Positions 14,705 through 20,263 of a DNA stretch of 35,865 nt are shown here, one piece after another. Below the pieces are notes generated by a model. That model worked only from the letters and a program-made list of their open reading frames with translations, was not told where the DNA came from and made no database searches. The position numbers and the translations under genes are program-made. Position 1 is the stretch's first letter. The number at the start of each line of letters is the position of its first letter. This stretch comes from a virus: positions 1 to 35,865 of IMG/VR virus record IMGVR_UViG_3300009788_001279; one strand, 5' to 3'.

Positions 14705-15945
14705 ATATACCTATCTAAAAAGTTAGTAATAACATTCTTCATATGAGCACGTTCCTTCTTGCCAATAGCAGGATGCACACCAATCCAAAATGCATTCATC
14801 ATTATATCATTACTTACCTCGAAACTTTCCGCTACTCTATAACCACTCTTCTTCCACAACACAGGCTGTCTTGTTATGTTTCCACAAAAGAATGCTCTAC
14901 TTTGAATTCCATATTCTTCTAAATACTTAACCATATCATCTTTTAAGAATGGTGCTGCCGGTTTTAGTTTCACCACATAACCGAACCAACTTGGTTTAGA
15001 CTGTGGATAAGATGTGGGTAGGTCAAACCATTGTTCATAGTTTGCAAAGACCCCTTTAAGAAAGGCATGATTCTTCCTTCGGGTTTTAACAAACCCCGGC
15101 AATCGTTTCATCTGTTCCACTCCTAGTGCTGCTGATATATCAGTACCTTTTAAATTAAACCCCATCTCGGAAAATGTATTCTTATGATCATATCCATGAG
15201 GCAGCCCACCTAGTTGATGCTCGTATCTAATACCACATGTGTTATCACATCCAGGAGCGCACCAGCACTCGCGGCCCCAGTTCACAATAGAAGTTATAGC
15301 TCTGTGTAGTATCGGGTCATTTGTATAAACAGCACCACCTTCACCTACCGAAATCTGATGTGCAGGATAGAAACTCGATGTTCCTATATCTCCTATTGAT
15401 CCCGTTCTTTGCCCTTCCCATTCACCACCTAAGCAATCGCAATTATCTTCTATCACCCATAACCTATGCCTTTCAGCAAGCTCCATAATAGCATCCATAT
15501 CAGAGGGATTACCTAAGTTATGTGCAAACATAAGAGCTCTGGTTTTTGGCCCTATCATATCTTCGACTTGCTTGATATCAATACTCCACTTATCATCTAC
15601 ATCAACAAACGTAGGGATAGCACGTGCGTAATATATTGGTGATACAGTTGTAGGAAAACATAACGCTGGTGTAATAACTTCATGCTTAGGAAGCAATCTC
15701 CTATCTTTATCTATCCATTGAGTAGTTAAAGCCATGATAGCTGCAAGATTGGCACTGGATCCACTATTAGTCAACGTGACATACCTGACACCTAAATACT
15801 TCGAAAGCTTTCTTCTGAACTGTGCAGCCCACGGTCCTTCTGCCCAACGTCCGCTTTGTATCGCCTGCGTAGCAGCATCTATTTCTTCTTGTCCATGCAC
15901 TTGCTGTGCTGGGTTTATTATAATGTTATTTGTTTTTGTATCCAT
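14701..15945 (-). CDS. rfbH: RfbH/E1-type nucleotide-sugar 3-dehydrase (PMP and [2Fe-2S])
   Basis: This 414-residue DegT/DnrJ-fold protein is close in pattern to RfbH (CDP-4-keto-6-deoxyglucose 3-dehydrase, E1). The PLP lysine is replaced by His196 in SSFYPAHQISVGEGGAVY, the hallmark change that turns an aminotransferase into a C3-deoxygenating enzyme. The iron-sulphur motif is complete: C169, C227, C229 and C237 follow the E1 spacing C-X57-C-X-C-X7-C (region WGRECWCAPGCDNTCG). ITPALCFPTTVSP, ALMFAHNLGNPSDMDAI and FCGNITRQPVLWK are also E1-like. In known pathways E1 removes the C3 hydroxyl with an E3 reductase, en route to 3,6-dideoxyhexoses. No E3, cytidylyltransferase or 4,6-dehydratase gene is seen here. 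The start overlaps the epimerase gene by 28 bases. Confidence 0.93.
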   Translation of the reverse strand: MDTKTNNIIINPAQQVHGQEEIDAATQAIQSGRWAEGPWAAQFRRKLSKYLGVRYVTLTNSGSSANLAAIMALTTQWIDKDRRLLPKHEVITPALCFPTTVSPIYYARAIPTFVDVDDKWSIDIKQVEDMIGPKTRALMFAHNLGNPSDMDAIMELAERHRLWVIEDNCDCLGGEWEGQRTGSIGDIGTSSFYPAHQISVGEGGAVYTNDPILHRAITSIVNWGRECWCAPGCDNTCGIRYEHQLGGLPHGYDHKNTFSEMGFNLKGTDISAALGVEQMKRLPGFVKTRRKNHAFLKGVFANYEQWFDLPTSYPQSKPSWFGYVVKLKPAAPFLKDDMVKYLEEYGIQSRAFFCGNITRQPVLWKKSGYRVAESFEVSNDIMMNAFWIGVHPAIGKKERAHMKNVITNFLDRYI

Positions 15946-16880
15946 TCGTAAGTGATCTTCATACCGGCTTTAAATTTCATCTTAGGTTGCCAGCCTATAC
16001 TCATAATTTTATCTTTACTGAAGCTACGATTTGCCACACCAACGGGACCATCAATATACTTCTTCTCTATTTCTTTTCCCGAAATACTAATTACTGTATC
16101 AGTAAGTTTCTCAACTGTTACCTCATCATAAGTTCCTATGATCGTTGGTCCTTCAAGATCTGACCTCATGAGTTTGATAACACCATCAACAAGATCATTT
16201 ATGTATACGAAGTTCCTCATAGCTGACCCATCACCCCATACTTCAACTGAATCACCATCTTGCGCGCGTATAGCCTTGCGACATATAGCAGCGGGTGCTT
16301 TCTCTCTACCACCATCCCATGTACATTCAGGACCATAGACGTTTTGAAACCGTGCAACCCGTACCTTTGTATTAAATTGCCGTCCGTAAGCTTCGACTAC
16401 TCGCTCTGAATATAGTTTTTCCCATCCATACTCATTGTCTGGATTAGCGGGGTATGCATCGCTTTCGTCTAATGTTTCTCCTTGTTTCACATCTCGGTAT
16501 ACACACACCGAACTTGAGTAGAAGTATCGTGCAACCTTCGCCTCAGTAGCAGCTTTGATCATATTAATATTAATCAGTGCATTATTAGTTAGACAGTCAA
16601 CCTCGTTACTTCCTATGAACCCCATGCCACCCATATCTGCTGAAAGTTGATACACCTCATCAAACTTGGGTGAATTATATCTGTACTCTCTTAGAACATG
16701 TACAGCATCTTGACAGTTCTTATAATCTCTCAGATCTAATTGTAAGAACTCATCCGCATCTGTATACGGATACTCTTTGATATCCACAACTCTAACCCAG
16801 TTATCTGGATTCTCTTTTAGTTTTCTTACTAGGTGATGGCCTACGAAGCCCGATCCACCCGCAACTAAAATTCTTTTCAT
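15918..16880 (-). CDS. GDP-mannose 3,5-epimerase-like SDR (320 aa)
   Basis: I chose ATG 16880-16878 (MKRILVAGGSGFVGHHL), one base after the previous stop. The GGSGFVG motif binds NAD. The protein matches GDP-mannose 3,5-epimerase (GME) strongly: SADMGGMGFIGSN (about 80-92), SSSVCVYRD with Cys126 at the position of GME's catalytic Cys, YGWEK with Tyr151/Lys155, and GGREKAPAAICRKA with Lys194 at the catalytic Lys. Lys155 to Lys194 spacing (39) equals that in plant GME. GME epimerises C3 and C5 of GDP-D-mannose to give GDP-L-galactose or GDP-L-gulose. The phage enzyme may act on GDP-mannose or a relative; the substrate is inferred. Confidence 0.87.
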   Translation of the reverse strand: MKRILVAGGSGFVGHHLVRKLKENPDNWVRVVDIKEYPYTDADEFLQLDLRDYKNCQDAVHVLREYRYNSPKFDEVYQLSADMGGMGFIGSNEVDCLTNNALININMIKAATEAKVARYFYSSSVCVYRDVKQGETLDESDAYPANPDNEYGWEKLYSERVVEAYGRQFNTKVRVARFQNVYGPECTWDGGREKAPAAICRKAIRAQDGDSVEVWGDGSAMRNFVYINDLVDGVIKLMRSDLEGPTIIGTYDEVTVEKLTDTVISISGKEIEKKYIDGPVGVANRSFSKDKIMSIGWQPKMKFKAGMKITYEWIQKQITL

Positions 16881-16881
16881 C

Positions 16882-17082
16882 TTATTCCTCCATAAAGTAA
16901 TACGAATCTGCTGGTATCCACTTACCATCCAGCTTAATCTGACATTGAGACCAAAAGTCGTACTTGTTTTCAAATGAACTGTACTTGTTCTGGCATGTAC
17001 GATTATCCGTATATACAATCGACCCACCACATACACTTAGTATAAATACTAATGCACATAATGCAAGGATGATATCCTTCAT
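16882..17082 (-). CDS. Small membrane-anchored or exported protein (66 aa)
   Basis: An N-terminal hydrophobic segment (IILALCALVFILSVCGGSI, about residues 4-22) is followed by a polar domain with two Cys (RTCQNK and WSQCQIK) and LDGKWIPADSYYF. The pattern of a single membrane segment plus a small WxxCxxxxxGKWIP domain resembles small phage proteins of unknown role. SVCGG is not a clean lipobox, since Val precedes the Cys. It is joined to the preceding gene by an ATGA overlap. Confidence 0.68.
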   Translation of the reverse strand: MKDIILALCALVFILSVCGGSIVYTDNRTCQNKYSSFENKYDFWSQCQIKLDGKWIPADSYYFMEE

Positions 17083-17885
17083 AACCTGTCATAAAACTTA
17101 TCTAAAATAACTGATTCGATCTTTGCACATTGTGCAGACATTGAGTATTGTTGTACTTTCTCTTGAGCATTGTTAATCTGCTTAGTGATTACCGTGGAAC
17201 CCATTTTGTCCAAAAGCTCATCCAAGGTATTCCAGTATATAAAGTGCTCATGTTCTACAAAGCCAAGTTTCTCAATAAGATCAGTCTTTAGTCTTTTTTG
17301 AAATAAAGCTGCTCCTACAGCCATAGCTTCAAAGAACCTATTGTTAAGTATCATATCCCATGGCTCTGTAGGTTGATTTACTACAAATAGTGATCTGTTC
17401 ATTATATTAATATATTCACCCTTACTCTCTGCTTTACCAGTAAAGCAATCTGAATACTTAGCATGTAGCCGCGCCCATAGCTCTTTACGCTCTTCACTAT
17501 TAGGATGGCCTATCATTGCAACACTGTACTTATTATTACTAAAAGCTTTAACAAGATTATCATTGTAAGTAATTGGCATCAGAAGACTCTCCACGCCAAA
17601 CTTCTCCAAGATCTTCACACCATGCTCATAGTTACTACTAAACGTAAGGTCACATTTTCTAGCAATGTTAACTGACCTTTCGGCACCACCTGGCATATGA
17701 CTATCCATTGACCAAAATACTTTTAGACAGTCAGGACACTTTGGGATTCTATCCGAAAAGTCTTCACTACAATCCGCAAATAGTATAAAATCATATGACT
17801 CAGGGTTGATTATAATATCCTTCCGATCAATCCTGTCTATTGTATGCCCATTAGCTTCGAAGCCATCAGCAATCCATTCTGCCAT
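17079..17885 (-). CDS. Glycosyltransferase, probably frameshifted at its 5' end (268 aa from the internal ATG)
   Basis: From ATG 17885 the protein reads MAEWIADGFEANGHTID and has a GT-B-like layout: FILFADCSEDF, KVFWSMDSHMPGGAERS, SVAMIGHPNSEERKELWARL and NRFFEAMAVGAALFQKR, the last matching the donor-site helix of GT4/CgeB-like enzymes. The first beta strand is missing from this start. Another ATG at 17925, four bases after the previous stop, encodes MRIAVW and then goes out of frame. Skipping one base near 17905-17911 would join it as MRIAVWYTDWYGSMAEW, a normal glycosyltransferase start. A one-base insertion or sequencing error is likely; programmed shift is possible. Confidence 0.78.
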   Translation of the reverse strand: MAEWIADGFEANGHTIDRIDRKDIIINPESYDFILFADCSEDFSDRIPKCPDCLKVFWSMDSHMPGGAERSVNIARKCDLTFSSNYEHGVKILEKFGVESLLMPITYNDNLVKAFSNNKYSVAMIGHPNSEERKELWARLHAKYSDCFTGKAESKGEYINIMNRSLFVVNQPTEPWDMILNNRFFEAMAVGAALFQKRLKTDLIEKLGFVEHEHFIYWNTLDELLDKMGSTVITKQINNAQEKVQQYSMSAQCAKIESVILDKFYDRL

Positions 17886-17928
17886 ACTTCCATACCAGTC
17901 TGTGTATCCATACTGCTATTCTCATATG

Positions 17929-18180
17929 TCAATTAATATCGTAAATTCCAAAGTGTCTATATAACTTTTTCTTTTTCTCGGATGAATCAGTATATACGCC
18001 CGATGGTCTATACCGAACCATGAAATGATAATCATTTTCACTTACCTCAATCGGAATCATTGGTACTACCTCCTTCTGTTGTCGTATACAGTCATATAAA
18101 TAAAAAGCATGAAAATCTTCACCTACAATTGTACTTACCCACTTCCATCCATGTTTTTCACGGTAATAGTATTCTTTCAT
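17929..18180 (-). CDS. Small protein of unknown function (83 aa)
   Basis: This 83-residue protein is rich in Tyr, Lys and His: MKEYYYREKHGWKWV, then FYLYDCIRQQ and DYHFMVRYRPSGVYTDS. It is joined by an ATGA overlap to its upstream gene. No domain is recognised and there is no signal or membrane segment. Confidence 0.62.
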   Translation of the reverse strand: MKEYYYREKHGWKWVSTIVGEDFHAFYLYDCIRQQKEVVPMIPIEVSENDYHFMVRYRPSGVYTDSSEKKKKLYRHFGIYDIN

Positions 18181-18377
18181 ATCTTCTTAAAAGAATGAGG
18201 TAATCTATGATCTAAAACCTGATCAAATAGTTTATAATACTTCCTGTCAATCGATATGCAGCTATACCTATACCTAGATCCCCAGAAATTACTAATATAT
18301 TCTCTTTGTTTAATGATATACTCACCATTCCATATAAGATCTATTATCGTATCACCGACTTTTGCAATAGGTTTCAT
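18177..18377 (-). CDS. Small protein of unknown function (66 aa)
   Basis: This 66-residue basic, aromatic-rich protein begins MKPIAKVGDTIIDLIWNGEY. Short strands suggest a small beta fold. Both ends overlap neighbours by ATGA, so it is probably translated. No family is recognised. Confidence 0.62.
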   Translation of the reverse strand: MKPIAKVGDTIIDLIWNGEYIIKQREYISNFWGSRYRYSCISIDRKYYKLFDQVLDHRLPHSFKKI

Positions 18378-18496
18378 TCAGAGTATACAAATGTAATAAA
18401 ATGTTCATCATCACCAGGGGCTATGCCGAAACTTGGTCCATATCGGGCATTTAATAACGCAAGAGCAATGAATAACTTTCTGTGTGTAGGTCTCAT
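18374..18496 (-). CDS. Tiny protein (40 aa) between overlapping genes
   Basis: ATG 18496-18494 overlaps the methyltransferase stop (AAATGA), and the TGA at 18376-18374 overlaps the next ATG. The 40-residue product begins MRPTHRKLFIALALLNARYG, mildly hydrophobic, and ends with an acidic GDDEHFITFVYSE tail. The perfect chain of ATGA overlaps on both sides is good evidence for a real gene despite its size. Function unknown. Confidence 0.6.
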   Translation of the reverse strand: MRPTHRKLFIALALLNARYGPSFGIAPGDDEHFITFVYSE

Positions 18497-19077
18497 TTCC
18501 ACCCCCTCATCCCAATTGCAGGATAATCGTTAATATTATCTAGATCTTCAATATCATTAAAACCCGCCATAGTAAAGAATGCTCTTAGGCTTTGTGATGT
18601 ATATCCAGATCGATGTAATCCGTACTTATTCTTTTGACTACCAAACAGTTGACGTATACACCAATCCATCTCACCTTCTTCGTTATATAAATCAATGATG
18701 CCCTTTATGTCTGGTACGTGTACTCGCAACGAACCACCTGGTTTTAATAAATCCCGCCAATGTCTTAGTAGTTGTGCGCCTTCTTCGAACGTGAAGTGCT
18801 CAAGGATATGCATGCCAATAATCTCATCTATAGAACCATGCTCGTATGGTAGGTCACTTACATCTGCAAATCTATCGCAAACTACTTTCTTCATGTGATA
18901 CTTACCAGTCATAAAGTCACTCTTTGTAACATTATCTTTGTAGTACTTATCCATCGTTGTTATATTCTCCTGCACAAGATCGGGTCTATCTTCAGCAAGA
19001 AAGTGATGTGATAATTCAAGATCGATGTTTTCGCATCCATATAGATAAACTGTACCGCATGCTAAGTGTAACTTCAT
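18493..19077 (-). CDS. SAM-dependent methyltransferase (194 aa), polysaccharide-cluster type
   Basis: Motif I is MKLHLACGTVYLYGCENIDLE at the very N-terminus, as in the predicted methyltransferases of polysaccharide clusters (COG4627-like). DLPYEHGSIDEIIGMHILEHF is motif IV with the EHF signature, LLKPGGSLRVHVPDIKG is motif V/VI, and a C-terminal segment has HRSGYTSQSLRAFFTMAGF. The gene starts 2 bases after the stop of a 27-residue membrane peptide. It probably modifies a sugar or glycan made by this island. Confidence 0.84.
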   Translation of the reverse strand: MKLHLACGTVYLYGCENIDLELSHHFLAEDRPDLVQENITTMDKYYKDNVTKSDFMTGKYHMKKVVCDRFADVSDLPYEHGSIDEIIGMHILEHFTFEEGAQLLRHWRDLLKPGGSLRVHVPDIKGIIDLYNEEGEMDWCIRQLFGSQKNKYGLHRSGYTSQSLRAFFTMAGFNDIEDLDNINDYPAIGMRGWK

Positions 19078-19079
19078 TA

Positions 19080-19163
19080 TTAAAGTATTAAAAGTATTGC
19101 CAAAGTAAAAGCTAATAAGACATCAATACTAAGAACTGTAACTATAGTAGTCTTATCTTTCAT
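19080..19163 (-). CDS. Tiny single-pass membrane peptide (27 aa)
   Basis: ATG 19163-19161 overlaps the stop of the upstream glycosyltransferase as ATGA, and the frame ends at TAA 19082-19080, two bases before the next ATG. The 27-residue product is MKDKTTIVTVLSIDVLLAF followed by TLAILLIL: a short basic N-terminus and one uninterrupted hydrophobic helix. It fits a small membrane protein that could anchor a sugar-modifying complex or act on the membrane. Position and coupling support it. Confidence 0.6.
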   Translation of the reverse strand: MKDKTTIVTVLSIDVLLAFTLAILLIL

Positions 19164-19843
19164 TTCTCTGTATATCGATAATCTAAGTTCATATTATTAA
19201 ATGGGTACCTAAACGTTTCACTGTTAGCATCGCCACCCCACTTTGAGAGGTATCTACGTAGGTAAAACCGTAATCTATCATCATCGTTCCCTATAGTTCC
19301 TGCATATGGTGGATGATACCAAAGTACTACGTCCGGCTGTATAACGTCATATCCGGCTAGCTTACATCTATATATATAGTCGCGCTCTACAAACTCAACC
19401 GGTAAATATTCGTCAATCCTACCAACATCTTCAATAACACCCTTTCGTAACAAGAAACACGCGGGGTCAATCAAACCACTAGTAAGTTCTTTAGTGTACT
19501 TACGTTTACTGGACTTCTTCATAAATCTATTATAGTTCCGATCAACCTTGCCCGTAATTAGAGCCGAGTCTGGATTATCTTCTGCACATCGAACCATGTA
19601 ATCAATCGCATTTGGATCAGCTACAGTATCGTTAGCCGTAATCATCAAGTAGTCATATTCTTTCCCACGCCATGCATCTAAGAACTTATTCCACACACCC
19701 GCTACCCTTGTATCATACCGTTCATTATCTTCTATAACCTCAATGTCATTATCTTTGGTTATAAGTGAGTTCCTACATTCATCAGTCATTTGAACCTGTT
19801 CAGGCGTGTCTAATAATGCTGGTAGTAGTATCTTAATCTTCAT
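19160..19843 (-). CDS. GT2/GT-A-type glycosyltransferase (227 aa)
   Basis: I chose ATG 19843-19841 (MKIKILLPALLDTPEQ), which gives a proper first strand and overlaps the previous gene's end. YDYLMITANDTVADPNAIDYM carries the nucleotide-sugar/metal site, with AND in place of a classic DxD. LTSGLIDPACFLLRKGVIEDVGRID and EFVERDYIYRCKLAGYDVIQPDVVLWYHPPY match the acceptor-side ED-type motif (here ERDY) of family 2 enzymes. At 227 residues it is compact. The likely role is sugar transfer to a glycan; donor unknown. Confidence 0.8.
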   Translation of the reverse strand: MKIKILLPALLDTPEQVQMTDECRNSLITKDNDIEVIEDNERYDTRVAGVWNKFLDAWRGKEYDYLMITANDTVADPNAIDYMVRCAEDNPDSALITGKVDRNYNRFMKKSSKRKYTKELTSGLIDPACFLLRKGVIEDVGRIDEYLPVEFVERDYIYRCKLAGYDVIQPDVVLWYHPPYAGTIGNDDDRLRFYLRRYLSKWGGDANSETFRYPFNNMNLDYRYTEK

Positions 19844-20084
19844 GCTTTTCTTGTGGATGTACCTCGGTATGCAATAAATTAGCTTTATTAATAATATGCA
19901 TGACTCCATTCACATCAGTTATCTTTAACATCTCACTCTCGCAGATCGATTCACTAATAAGGTTCTTAACTGTCTTCTTTACTCCACCCTTATATATGAA
20001 TATCTGTGTGGTAAGTTTTCCTATGTAATTCACGCTTGATCTTAGATTAATATTATTATTTGGTTTTAACTTTAAGTCCGTCAT
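19833..20084 (-). CDS. Small protein of unknown function (83 aa)
   Basis: This 83-residue protein begins MTDLKLKPNNNINLRSSVN and has a beta-rich core (TTQIFIYKGGVKKTVKN, MLKITDVNGVMHIINKANL) that looks like a small OB- or SH3-like barrel. It overlaps genes on both sides by 11-29 bases. No family is recognised. Confidence 0.62.
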   Translation of the reverse strand: MTDLKLKPNNNINLRSSVNYIGKLTTQIFIYKGGVKKTVKNLISESICESEMLKITDVNGVMHIINKANLLHTEVHPQEKHED

Positions 20085-20256
20085 CTTTAGTTAGTATTCT
20101 TAATTTATCATCAACTAAATCTATTTTATTCTCAAGTATCTGCATGGACCTTTCCTCTATACAGCAGACACACATGTGGTACACCCTCATGAATAGTAGG
20201 TCCCAACGTGAACGATATATCTCATCACAAATTCTACATTGTTTTGACGTTGCCAT
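20056..20256 (-). CDS. Small Cys-rich, zinc-finger-like protein (66 aa)
   Basis: I chose ATG 20256-20254 (MATSKQCRICDEIYRSRW), seven bases after the stop of the large glycosyltransferase. CRIC and CVCC form a likely four-cysteine zinc site separated by about 20 residues, followed by an acidic coiled segment (MQILENKIDLVDDKLRIL). Longer starts in this frame would overlap the upstream gene with no gain. Function unknown. Confidence 0.65.
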   Translation of the reverse strand: MATSKQCRICDEIYRSRWDLLFMRVYHMCVCCIEERSMQILENKIDLVDDKLRILTKDDGLKVKTK

Positions 20257-20263
20257 AGCCCTA

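Noticed and set aside
14701-15945. Annotation as a sugar aminotransferase
   Set aside because: The fold is that of DegT aminotransferases, but the PLP Lys is His and the four iron-sulphur cysteines are present, which point to a 3-dehydrase.
16881-17036. N-terminal extension of the GDP-mannose 3,5-epimerase-like protein
   Set aside because: The extra 52 residues lie opposite in frame to the small membrane protein gene and precede a perfect Rossmann start at 16880.
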